Shown here: positions 32,963-43,497 of the stretch, in pieces
Position numbering within the stretch: the first letter of the stretch is position 1
Layout of the letters: every line of letters starts with the position of its first letter
Source of the DNA: Ruminococcus sp.
Lineage (GTDB): Bacteria; Bacillota; Clostridia; Oscillospirales; Ruminococcaceae
Assembly: GCA_017397925.1 (NCBI GenBank)
Contig: JAFQHO010000002.1
Location: forward strand, 1-64,000
Direction of reading: 5' to 3'
Length of the DNA: 64,000 bases
Position numbers and translations under genes: made by a program
The notes under the pieces: generated by a model
What the model was told of the DNA's origin: nothing
The model's input: the letters and a program-made list of their open reading frames with translations, nothing else
Databases searched by the model: none

Positions 32963-34947
32963 GTCCTCTTAAACTGGTGGTCAATATTCGCCTTTGTCAT
33001 TGTAAACATAACAGGTCTGCCGTGGGGACAGTGACGGATTTTCTCATCGGCGAAAACCTGCTCTGCAAGGGCTTTCATCTCCTGTACAGAGTTCTTGTCA
33101 TTTGCCTTTATAGCCGCCTTGCAAGCCATATTATGCAGTACATCGTCAAGATATGAGGACTGGGGATTAAGCTTATGACTGCGGAGATTTTCCGCAACTT
33201 CGCATATTATAGCCTCTGCATCACAGTCCATAAGGAATGTAGGCAGGGCAGTTGCCGTAATATAGGGCTTTTCGCTGAAATCAAAGGCAAAGCCCATATC
33301 TTCAAGAAGTGCAGCGTCATTTTCAAGAGCGTCAATTTCCTCCCCCGTCAGAAGCAGCTTTATTCCCACAAGGAGTTTCTGGCTGTACTGGCGGCAATTC
33401 CTGCTTTTCAGCCGTTCAAATATTATACGCTCGTGGGCGGCGTGCTTGTCAATCATCACAAGCTTGCCCTCGGTTTCTACGATGATATACAAGCCGAACG
33501 CTTCACCAATTACCTTTATTTCGGGGAGTTCTTCCTTTTTTGGCTCTACAGCAGGCTGTACATTCCCTATAACAGGCGGAGTCTTTGCCTCAAAAGAGTC
33601 TGCATTGAGATATTTAAAGCCGCTTGTATCCTCTTTTTCAATGACAGGTGCTTCTTCATAAATAACAGGTTCTTCCGTTTCTTCTTTCACTTCTGAAACA
33701 GAAACAGTCTGTATTTCCTGCACTATTTTCCCTGCAACAGGTACAACAGGTTCAACGGGTTCAATTACAGGTGCAGCAGGCTTTGAAACGACTTCAATCG
33801 GGGCAGGCTTTGGAATATCCTCGATTTCACGCAGTTCTTCCTCTTTTTTTGCGATATCAGAAATGGGAGTGAACATAAATTCCTGCTGTACTACAGGCTC
33901 GGGTTCGGGCTGTTTGAACCAATCGCGCTGCTGCTTTGTTTCAAATTCGTATATAAGTCCGCCCTCTGCAAACGCGTTCTTTACAGCAAAATATATGGCA
34001 TTTGTAACCTGTTTTTCGTTGATGAAACGCACCTCAGCTTTTGTTGGGTGGATATTTACATCCATTTGCGAAGGATGCATATCTATCATAAGGACGCAGG
34101 CTGGAAATTTTCCCGTCATTATCATATTTTCATAGGAATTTTCAAGTGCCACGGAGCATAACTTCGACTTGACATATCTGCCGTTGACAAAGAAATTCTG
34201 GAATGAACGGTTGAATTTGGCATAAAGGGGTTTTATGGTATAACCGCTTACTTTTATGCCGTTTTCCTCGTACTCCACAGGGAGAAGGTCACGGACAAAA
34301 TCCTTGCCGAAAATGGCGTATACTGCGGAATAAAGCTCTCCGTCACCGCTGGAGTTGAACTCCACACGATTGTCACGAATCATTTTTATGGCGATATCGG
34401 GGTGGGAAAGGGCGATTTTCTGGACGATACTGCTCACCGCATTTGCCTCTGTAACGTCCTTTTTCATAAACTTTGCACGGGCAGGGACATTATAGAAGAT
34501 ATCGCGGATAATTATAGTTGTACCGTCGGGACAGCCGCTTTCCTCGTGGGCGATTTCAGCGCTGCCCTCGATTACATAGCGTGTACCGTAGACATCTATT
34601 TTCTGTTTTGTCATAAGCTCCACCTTTGAAACAGCACAGACAGAGGCAAGAGCCTCTCCTCTGAATCCGAGAGTGAAGATATTGTCTAAATCGTCCTTTG
34701 ATACAATTTTGCTTGTGGCATGACGAAGAAAGGCTTTAGGAACGTCATCAAAGGCGATACCGCAGCCGTCATCGGTAACACGCATATAGGTTGTACCGCC
34801 GTTTTTTATCTCAACGGTTATATGCCTTGCTCCCGAATCTATTGAATTTTCCACAAGCTCCTTTATAACCGAGGAGGGACGTTCAATAACCTCTCCTGCG
34901 GCAATAAGCTCTGATATTTCTTTGCTGAGGACATTAATTGGAGGCAT
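32959..34947 (-). CDS. mutL: DNA mismatch repair protein MutL
   Basis: A 662-residue GHKL ATPase and endonuclease. The N-terminal ATPase (~1-330) shows IAAGEVIERPSSVIKELVEN, DDGCGIAFDDV, TLGFRGEALASV and GTTIIIRDIFYNVPAR. A Pro/Glu/Val-rich linker (~345-460) precedes the C-terminal dimerisation and nuclease domain: DKHAAHERIIFERL carries the endonuclease metal motif (DQHAxxER type), and HCPHGRPVMF ends it. It acts after MutS, whose gene lies upstream in the same direction. Two unrelated small genes separate them. Confidence 0.95.
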   Translation of the reverse strand: MPPINVLSKEISELIAAGEVIERPSSVIKELVENSIDSGARHITVEIKNGGTTYMRVTDDGCGIAFDDVPKAFLRHATSKIVSKDDLDNIFTLGFRGEALASVCAVSKVELMTKQKIDVYGTRYVIEGSAEIAHEESGCPDGTTIIIRDIFYNVPARAKFMKKDVTEANAVSSIVQKIALSHPDIAIKMIRDNRVEFNSSGDGELYSAVYAIFGKDFVRDLLPVEYEENGIKVSGYTIKPLYAKFNRSFQNFFVNGRYVKSKLCSVALENSYENMIMTGKFPACVLMIDMHPSQMDVNIHPTKAEVRFINEKQVTNAIYFAVKNAFAEGGLIYEFETKQQRDWFKQPEPEPVVQQEFMFTPISDIAKKEEELREIEDIPKPAPIEVVSKPAAPVIEPVEPVVPVAGKIVQEIQTVSVSEVKEETEEPVIYEEAPVIEKEDTSGFKYLNADSFEAKTPPVIGNVQPAVEPKKEELPEIKVIGEAFGLYIIVETEGKLVMIDKHAAHERIIFERLKSRNCRQYSQKLLVGIKLLLTGEEIDALENDAALLEDMGFAFDFSEKPYITATALPTFLMDCDAEAIICEVAENLRSHKLNPQSSYLDDVLHNMACKAAIKANDKNSVQEMKALAEQVFADEKIRHCPHGRPVMFTMTKANIDHQFKRT

Positions 34948-34975
34948 TGCTTACTTCCTTTCTAATTTCGCCAGG

Positions 34976-35596
34976 TCATACCAGCTTTATATCCTTTGGT
35001 ATGAGGATAACTCCGCCGTATTCTATATGCTCGACAGTATAATTGGATGTGTCCATGCGTCTGAACTGCTTTTCCGATACGATAGCAAATGGACAGGCAC
35101 TGGGCTCTGCGCCCTCCTTGATATCAATTTCGGGAACGATGTCCTCGCCCAGCTCCAGCTCTGTCTGGACAGTTTTTGTCTTTGGGAGTATCCAAAGCTT
35201 TGCAGCAAGGGCTTTCAACTTCTCGACGGCTTCTTTCCTGTAGGTATGCCCCTCAGCGTGGACCTCCTCCTGAGGTATCAACAGAGTAAAGATATACTCT
35301 CCGCGTATGGGTTCCTCGTTCATGATGAAGCCGCGAACCTCGGAAAATCCGCCGTAACTAAAGCACATCTGCTTGTAATCGTTGTCGGCATTCTCATCAT
35401 AATCCAGTTCAAAATCTTCTTCAAGCTTTTTCTGGTTCCATTCCATGATATCCTCGAGCGTATCATTTGCGGAATGATATGTTCCGCCCTTGAATTCAAG
35501 TCCTGCGTGTTTGATGTACGCCGTGAGCTCCTTCATATTGTCAAAATCCAACTCTGCACGGCTGTACTCCATTATTAAAGAAAAGTATGCAGGCAT
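34976..35596 (-). CDS. Conserved-type hypothetical protein between mutL and mutS
   Basis: A 206-residue soluble protein starting at ATG 35596, six bases after AGAGGTG. It has no signal peptide, membrane segment or motif I recognise. Composition is acidic in the first half (DFELDYDENADNDY), with a KLKALAAKLWIL helix near the middle; the sequence ends in hydrophobic strands (YGGVILIPKDIKLV). Placement 28 bp upstream of mutL and in the same direction suggests co-transcription with the repair genes, but no role in repair can be claimed. Confidence 0.7.
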   Translation of the reverse strand: MPAYFSLIMEYSRAELDFDNMKELTAYIKHAGLEFKGGTYHSANDTLEDIMEWNQKKLEEDFELDYDENADNDYKQMCFSYGGFSEVRGFIMNEEPIRGEYIFTLLIPQEEVHAEGHTYRKEAVEKLKALAAKLWILPKTKTVQTELELGEDIVPEIDIKEGAEPSACPFAIVSEKQFRRMDTSNYTVEHIEYGGVILIPKDIKLV

Positions 35597-35658
35597 ATTG
35601 TTCACCTCTGTTATTAACCGGGGCTATGTAGGCATCGCCCCTACAAAATAATTACGAA
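35597..35658. repeat. GTAGG-GCGAT element and AATTACGAATTA repeat
   Basis: GGGGCTATGTAGGCATCGCCCC (in part) forms an inverted repeat followed by CTACAAAATAATTACGAATTAATTC, which overlaps the stop of the next small gene. Confidence 0.45.
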
Positions 35659-35892
35659 TTAATTCTCCCGTCTGTCCTTTTTCTTCAAAAGCAATTCGGG
35701 ATTTTTTATATAGCTTCTTACAACGCTTCCACAACTGCGGCATATTACGTGGCGAAGATATTTATCAGTTTCATTGAAAAAACTGTCATATTCAGGAAGA
35801 AGATAGTTCTGAAGTCCTGTTGGCTCTATAAAAGTCAGAAATTCGGTTTCTCCGCAGTAGGGACATTTTTCATCTTTTATTGTGTGTTTCAT
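35659..35892 (-). CDS. Small CxxC zinc-ribbon-like protein
   Basis: A 77-residue protein starting at ATG 35892 after AAAGGGGA. Two Cys pairs, CPYCGE near the N-terminus and CRSCGS about 37 residues later, form a likely zinc ribbon; a basic tail (LLLKKKDRREN) follows. No specific family recognised. It sits between mutS and the hypothetical gene at 34976, all on the minus strand. Confidence 0.7.
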   Translation of the reverse strand: MKHTIKDEKCPYCGETEFLTFIEPTGLQNYLLPEYDSFFNETDKYLRHVICRSCGSVVRSYIKNPELLLKKKDRREN

Positions 35893-35956
35893 AACAATCC
35901 CCTTTTCAATTATCAATTTCGTTGCAAATTAATTCTTAATTCTGCATTCTTAATTC

Positions 35957-38578
35957 TTAATTCAACAGCCCTGCCATGTCACGGAGCAAATCACGGCATT
36001 CGCTGTCTGTCAATTCGTCTATATTCGTTCTTTCAAGCATATCTAAAGCCGCTTCACGGTTCATACTGCCGAAGCTTATCTGGTCGTCATTTGCGCTGTT
36101 TACGACATTTTCCGCTTTATGAGTACGCTCCATATCCGCTAAAAGCTCCCTTGCACGGCTTACCACCTTTGAGGGAAGTCCTGCAAGCTTTGCAACGTCT
36201 ATACCGTAGCTTTCGTCAACTCCGCCGCGGACAATCTTTCGCAGGAAGCGGATATTTCCGCCGTGCTTATTTACGGCTATGCTGTAATTCTTAACGCCCT
36301 CCAGCTCATTCTCCAAGCCGATAAGCTCGTGATAATGGGTGGCGAAAAGTGTCTTGCAGCCAAGCTTTTTACTGCCGCAGATATGCTCTGCAACGGCACG
36401 TGCGATGCTTACACCGTCAAAAGTAGATGTTCCTCGTCCTACCTCGTCGAGAATTACAAGGCTGTTTGGCGTTGCATTTTTCAGTATATCCGAAACCTCG
36501 CTCATTTCCACCATAAAGGTTGACTGTCCTGCTGTTAAATCGTCAGAAGCTCCAACTCGTGTGAAAATCTTGTCCACTACGGAGATTTTTGCACTGTCAG
36601 CAGGAACAAAACAGCCTATCTGCGCCATAAGTACAATAAGCGCCGTCTGTCGCATATATGTGGATTTACCCGACATATTTGGGCCCGTAATAATCGACAT
36701 TCTGTTAGACTTGTTGTCTATGTAAATGTCATTTGGTACAAACATTTCATCTTTGAGCATAAGCTCAACAACAGGGTGTCTGCCGCCCTTTATATCAACA
36801 GCGCCGTCAATGGCAATATCAGGCTTTACGTACATATTCCGCAGAGAAGTCTCCGCAAATGCACATAATACGTCCACTGCTGCAACTGCCGATGCCGTCT
36901 GCTGTACCGAGGCAAGCTTTGTGGCGAGAAAATCACGGACTTCGCTGAAAATATCGGCTTCAAGTGAAAGCGCCTTATCCTTTGCTCCGAGAATGGAGTT
37001 TTCGGCGTTTTTCAGCTCCTCGGTGATAAATCTCTCAGCATTTGCAAGAGTCTGCTTGCGAATCCAGCCCTCCGGGATAAGGTCGTAATAGGAGCGTGTA
37101 ACTTCAAGATAATAGCCGAAAACACGGTTAAAGCCGATTTTCAGATTTTTTATGCCTGTAGCCTCTTTTTCACGCTGTTCAATTTCGTCGATTATCTCCT
37201 TGCCGTGAGTCATAATGTGGCGAAGGTCGTCAAGCTCCTTATTGAAGCCGTCCTTGATAACTCCGCCATCCTTGACAGACACAGGCGGCTCGTCCATAAT
37301 TGCATTTTCCACAAGGCGGACGATTTCTCCCAAATCGGAAATTTCGCTGTTATACCGCGCTAAAAGCTTCGAATTTTCAAGCTTTGAAAGCTCCTCTTTC
37401 AGCAAGGGAAGCTGCATTGCTGTTGCTGACAAGGATTTCACATCACGGGGATTTGCCGACTTGTACATAATCTTAGTCATAAGTCGTTCAAGGTCGTATG
37501 TGCGGTCAAGAAGCTCCCCTATATCCGAGAGGACTACGCTCTTTTTATAGAGTGCATCAACAGCGTCAAGGCGCTCCATAATCCTTGCAGGACTTTTCAA
37601 AGGCTGTTCAATCCAGCTTTTAAGCATACGTCTGCCCATTGAGGTGCGTGTGGAATCCAGTACCCACAGGAGAGAACCTTTTTTCTCTTTGTTTCGCAGA
37701 GTTTCCGTAAGCTCTAAATTTCGCCTTGCATTGAGGTCAAGTCCCATAAAGGCATCGCCATTGAGGAGATTAAGGGCTGTAAAACGTGAAACAGAGGTTT
37801 TCTGAGTATCACGGATATAGTCGAAAAGTCCGCATACAGCTGCACAGTCAGCACCATTTTCAGAAATGCCAAGCTCCGCCGCAGAATTAACTCCAAACAC
37901 CTCGCAGACGTAGGAACGCTGTTTTTCAGGGGAAAAGCAGTCTGCGTCACGGAGAGTTACAGCACAGTTGAGCCGTGTTTTTATGAAATCCGCAACTGTT
38001 TTCATCGAAAGGAAGCTTTCGGGAAAAATCACCTCCGCCGGCTGACAGCGTGACAGCTCGTTGATAACGCCCTGTTCCGCTTCCTTACCCTCATAAAAGC
38101 TTATATCAGCCTCGCCTGTGGAAATATCCGCAGAGGCTATACCGCAGGTTTTTTCGGCTTCATCGTAGAAAATGCTGCATATATAGTTGTTTTCGCCGTC
38201 TTCAAGCATACCCGATTCCGTAATTGTACCGGGAGTTACTACGCGGATAACATCGCGGACAACTATACCCTTTGTTTCAGCAGGGTCGGTAAGCTGCTCG
38301 CATACAGCCACTTTTTTGCCCATATCAATAAGCCGCTTTATGTACATATCCGCTGAATGATAGGGAACTCCGCACATAGGAGCTCGTTCTTCAAGTCCAC
38401 AGTCACGGCCTGTCAGAGTAAGCTCCAGAGCCTTTGATACAACAACAGCATCGTCAAAGAACATCTCATAGAAATCTCCCAAACGGAAGAACAAAATGCA
38501 GTCCTTGTATTTATCCTTCACCTCGAAATACTGCTGCATCATAGGTGATAGTTTTTTTCTGTCGATTTCGATTCCCAT
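35957..38578 (-). CDS. mutS: DNA mismatch repair protein MutS
   Basis: An 873-residue mismatch-recognition ATPase of MutS1 type. The N-terminal mismatch-binding domain has the Phe-x-Glu motif in FFRLGDFYEMFFDDA. The ATPase shows Walker A ITGPNMSGKSTYMRQ, FTRVGASDDLTAGQSTFMVEM (split family motif), Walker B SLVILDEVGRGTSTFDG and TLFATHYHEL; the C-terminal clamp-binding/tetramer region follows. It is upstream of mutL in the same direction. Start ATG after AAAGGAA. The stop abuts an AATTCTTAATTC repeat. Confidence 0.96.
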   Translation of the reverse strand: MGIEIDRKKLSPMMQQYFEVKDKYKDCILFFRLGDFYEMFFDDAVVVSKALELTLTGRDCGLEERAPMCGVPYHSADMYIKRLIDMGKKVAVCEQLTDPAETKGIVVRDVIRVVTPGTITESGMLEDGENNYICSIFYDEAEKTCGIASADISTGEADISFYEGKEAEQGVINELSRCQPAEVIFPESFLSMKTVADFIKTRLNCAVTLRDADCFSPEKQRSYVCEVFGVNSAAELGISENGADCAAVCGLFDYIRDTQKTSVSRFTALNLLNGDAFMGLDLNARRNLELTETLRNKEKKGSLLWVLDSTRTSMGRRMLKSWIEQPLKSPARIMERLDAVDALYKKSVVLSDIGELLDRTYDLERLMTKIMYKSANPRDVKSLSATAMQLPLLKEELSKLENSKLLARYNSEISDLGEIVRLVENAIMDEPPVSVKDGGVIKDGFNKELDDLRHIMTHGKEIIDEIEQREKEATGIKNLKIGFNRVFGYYLEVTRSYYDLIPEGWIRKQTLANAERFITEELKNAENSILGAKDKALSLEADIFSEVRDFLATKLASVQQTASAVAAVDVLCAFAETSLRNMYVKPDIAIDGAVDIKGGRHPVVELMLKDEMFVPNDIYIDNKSNRMSIITGPNMSGKSTYMRQTALIVLMAQIGCFVPADSAKISVVDKIFTRVGASDDLTAGQSTFMVEMSEVSDILKNATPNSLVILDEVGRGTSTFDGVSIARAVAEHICGSKKLGCKTLFATHYHELIGLENELEGVKNYSIAVNKHGGNIRFLRKIVRGGVDESYGIDVAKLAGLPSKVVSRARELLADMERTHKAENVVNSANDDQISFGSMNREAALDMLERTNIDELTDSECRDLLRDMAGLLN

Positions 38579-38584
38579 AAGATT

Positions 38585-38780
38585 TTCCTTTCGTTTTTTA
38601 ATAGCCGCTAGCCTTTAGCCTTTAGCTATTAGCTATGTGGGCGGCGGTTTTATTTTCTGCCGTTATTTTTTTGTATGCTGATGTTTTTCTAATATCTAAC
38701 TTCTAAACAGCTAATAGCTTTTAAAATAATTACGAATTACGCATTAATTCTTAATTCTGCATTCATAATTCTTAATTAAA
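38585..38780. repeat. Intergenic TTAGC and AATTC repeat block
   Basis: The 200-bp gap between mutS and the YlbF gene is mostly interspersed repeat: GCCGCTAGCCTTTAGCC and TTAGCTATTAGC near 38604-38634, AACAGCTAATAGC near 38704-38717, then TAATTCTTAATTCTGC units at 38740-38778 that end at the stop of the next gene. Confidence 0.6.
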
Positions 38781-39185
38781 TCAGTGGCATCCTCCGCAGG
38801 TTTCACAGCTGCCTGAGCAGCCCTGTGAGGGCTGACAGGTATCGGGATCCTCGCCGTTTGCGCAGAGTGTGATAATCTGGTTGATATTGTTAACAAGAGC
38901 CTCTAATGCACCCTGTGCAGCTGTGAATACTACCATATTCTTATTTGACATAATCTTCTTGTAGTTGGATTTTATACCATCGTCAAGCTCTTTTATTTTG
39001 TCTGTGTCCTTGTTTTCCTTGATGAGTTCAGCGTTAAGCTCGTTTCTCATTCTGTCGAAATCGTTAATCTGCTGCTGTAATTCAGCGTCGTTGTCGTTTA
39101 CCTGCTTAGCCAGATTGTATGCAATATAGCGGTCATCTGCCTGTAAAGCCTTACCTAATTCTCTTGTCATTTCCATAATATCCAT
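38781..39185 (-). CDS. YlbF/YmcA-family protein with Cys-rich tail
   Basis: A 134-residue helical protein of the Com_YlbF family (residues ~1-108). In Bacillus, YlbF, YmcA and YaaT form a complex that binds iron-sulfur clusters and adjusts RNase Y-dependent mRNA maturation. The tail DTCQPSQGCSGSCETCGGCH holds five cysteines, a plausible metal or cluster site. Position matches Bacillus ymcA, which also follows miaB and precedes mutS. It lies 27 bp after miaB. Start ATG after AAGGAGA. Confidence 0.85.
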   Translation of the reverse strand: MDIMEMTRELGKALQADDRYIAYNLAKQVNDNDAELQQQINDFDRMRNELNAELIKENKDTDKIKELDDGIKSNYKKIMSNKNMVVFTAAQGALEALVNNINQIITLCANGEDPDTCQPSQGCSGSCETCGGCH

Positions 39186-39212
39186 AGTTATTTTCTCCTT
39201 AAATATATAAAT

Positions 39213-40574
39213 TTATTTTATTAACTTGCCAAACACCGCCCAGTTCATTGCGTCGGTGATTTCAACTTCTACAAACTGCCCGATAAGGGACTCGTCCCCC
39301 TCGAACTCAACTATTATAAATTCATCGGATTTTCCCGATATACAGCCGCTTTTCTTCTTTGAAACATCGTCTGCAAGGACACGCATTTTCTTTCCGATAA
39401 AGCGCTTGTAATGCTCTGTGGAAATTTCACGCTGCACCTCTAAAAGCCGGCGCATACGCTGTCCCTTGACATCTTCGGGAGTTAAATCCTCCATTTCAGC
39501 AGCCTTTGTGCCTGTCCGCCTTGAATAGATAAATGAATAAATATTGTCGTATTTCACGCGCTTCATCATATCTATTGTAGCTTCGAATTCCTCGTCGCTT
39601 TCGTTGGGGAATCCTACGATAATATCCGTTGTAAGAGAGAAATCCTCGTCTTTTCCGCGGATATAGTCTACTATCTCCAGATATTTTTCAGCGGTATATC
39701 GGCGGTTCATGCGCTCCAGCACATCGCTGCTGCCGCTTTGCAGGGGCAGATGCAGATGCTTTGCCACCTTTTTGCAATCGAAAATAGCGTCTATAAGCTC
39801 CCGTGTAGCGTCCTTAGGATGGGAAGACATAAACCGGATTACGAAATCCCCCTCGATTTTGTCAAGCTCACGCAGAAGCTTCGGGAACGCCTCTGTTTCG
39901 CCAAAATCATTGCCGTAGCTGTTGACGTTCTGACCAAGAAGCATAATTTCCTTATAGCCATTCTGCACAAGCTCACGCACCTCTGCGATGATATCCTCTT
40001 GCTTTCGGCTGCGTTCACGCCCTCTGACATAGGGGACAATGCAGTATGTGCAGAAATTGTTGCAGCCGAACATAATCGGCACGCTTGCTCTGAATGTGCT
40101 TTCGCGTACTTGCTCCACAACCTGCGAAAAATCGGCATATTCCGCAATATCCATACCGAATTTCTGACCTCTGATACAGTCCGCAAGAAGCTTAGGCAGA
40201 CTATTCAAAGCGGAAGTTCCCACTACGATATCAACCTGCGGATATGATTTCTTAATCCGCTCCGCAATATGCTCCTGAGCCGTCATACAGCCCGATATTC
40301 CGATAATCAGCGAGGGTTTCTGCTCTTTCAGCTTCTTCATACTGCCCACTATGCCGAATACTCTGTCCTCGGCGTTTTCGCGTACAGCGCAGGTGTTGAG
40401 GATTATCAAGTCTGCCTCGGTTTCTTCCTCAGTGAAGGAATATCCCATTTTTTTCAGCAGACCTTTGATTTTCTCCCCGTCGGATATGTTAAGCTGACAA
40501 CCAAAGCTCCGCACATAGGCTTTTTTCGTGTCAGCGGATGTGTATTTTCTTATTTCTTCAATATATGTATTCAT
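39213..40574 (-). CDS. miaB: tRNA methylthiotransferase MiaB
   Basis: A 453-residue radical SAM enzyme that adds methylthio to isopentenyl-A37 of tRNA. The N-terminal cluster domain has the three Cys in FGCQLNISDGEKI, LNTCAVRENAEDRV and GCMTAQ. The radical SAM motif is CNNFCTYCIVPYVRG. LPLQSGSSDVL, TTDIIVGFPNESDEEF and a C-terminal TRAM domain follow. Start ATG after AAGGAG. It is the first gene of the minus-strand run ending near 22458. Confidence 0.96.
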   Translation of the reverse strand: MNTYIEEIRKYTSADTKKAYVRSFGCQLNISDGEKIKGLLKKMGYSFTEEETEADLIILNTCAVRENAEDRVFGIVGSMKKLKEQKPSLIIGISGCMTAQEHIAERIKKSYPQVDIVVGTSALNSLPKLLADCIRGQKFGMDIAEYADFSQVVEQVRESTFRASVPIMFGCNNFCTYCIVPYVRGRERSRKQEDIIAEVRELVQNGYKEIMLLGQNVNSYGNDFGETEAFPKLLRELDKIEGDFVIRFMSSHPKDATRELIDAIFDCKKVAKHLHLPLQSGSSDVLERMNRRYTAEKYLEIVDYIRGKDEDFSLTTDIIVGFPNESDEEFEATIDMMKRVKYDNIYSFIYSRRTGTKAAEMEDLTPEDVKGQRMRRLLEVQREISTEHYKRFIGKKMRVLADDVSKKKSGCISGKSDEFIIVEFEGDESLIGQFVEVEITDAMNWAVFGKLIK

Positions 40575-40731
40575 TTCATCAACTCCTTGTGTTGAAATTT
40601 AGCAATACTATTTTATTATAGCATATTTCAGAGGATTATGCAAGTACTGATTTGCGGTATCTTCAAACATACTTTTTTTACCCCAAAATTGCCTTGCAGG
40701 AGATTTGTATTTTTTGTCTGTTTCATACATG

Positions 40732-40944
40732 CCCCTCTATAATAGGGCAAAAATCGCCCTTTTTTCAACCAAAAATGGTTGATTATTGAAAAATAATTTT
40801 TATTTTCTACTTTTTAGTCAATCTTCAACAGCGTAATTTGTTAATAACATACAAAATTTACTGTTATTTGTTTTTCTCAGTTGCGTTATATTATATTACC
40901 TTTATGTGCAGTCGGATATCATTTGCCCCAACTGTATAACAGTT
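40732..40944. repeat. Dispersed ~240-bp intergenic repeat, copy 2
   Basis: It matches 12487-12730 in the same orientation: CCCCTCTATAATAGGGC, CAACCAAAAATGGTTG, the AACAG...CTGTT stem, TTATATTATATTA and TATAACAGTT. The stem arms differ between copies but still pair for 11 of 15 positions. It fills much of the 40575-41126 gap between the divergent miaB and groES genes; the rest is the groES promoter region. Confidence 0.8.
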
Positions 40945-41038
40945 AATTTCATACAATTATTTTGTGCGAAATCAATCGCTGTATTTTCAACACTTCGTTG
41001 AAACTTTTGTGCAAAATTCCGAAAATGCGTTATACCCC

Positions 41039-43201
<2,163 letters not shown>

Positions 43202-43290
43202 TTCAGAATTAAGAATTATGAATTAAGAATTAATGCGTAATGCATAATTATTGAGTATTGAGCTGTTAGCCATTAGCTATCAGTTGAAAT
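43202..43290. repeat. AATTAAGAATTA and TTAGC repeats after groEL
   Basis: Directly after the groEL stop come AATTCAGAATTAAGAATTA, ATGAATTAAGAATTAATGCG, and then GAGCTGTTAGCCATTAGC at 43260-43278. Confidence 0.6.
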
Positions 43291-43300
43291 TATAATAATT

Positions 43301-43329
43301 AAGGCGGAGGGTTTCTTCCGCCTTTTTTG
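43301..43329 (+). terminator. Terminator of groESL
   Basis: AAGGCGGA (43301-43308) pairs with TCCGCCTT (43317-43324), followed by TTTT. Confidence 0.85.
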
Positions 43330-43423
43330 TTATGTCCAAAAGATTTCTTTGTGTATATTGCTGTAAAAACGCAGCCGAATTTAGGGATAAAGCCGAAAAC
43401 TTGTTAATTTTGTTTCGCCCACA

Positions 43424-43452
43424 TTGAAATTAGTTTTATTTTTATGTATAAT
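43424..43452 (+). promoter_or_regulatory. Promoter of the first LRR-dockerin gene
   Basis: TTGAAA, 17 bases, TATAAT, about 45 bp upstream of the start. The spacer end and -10 (TTTTATGTATAAT in part) match the promoter of the paralogue at 45549. Confidence 0.85.
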
Positions 43453-43497
43453 GTAATTATTCAATGGTGTCGCCTTAAAATAAAGGAGGAATATTAT

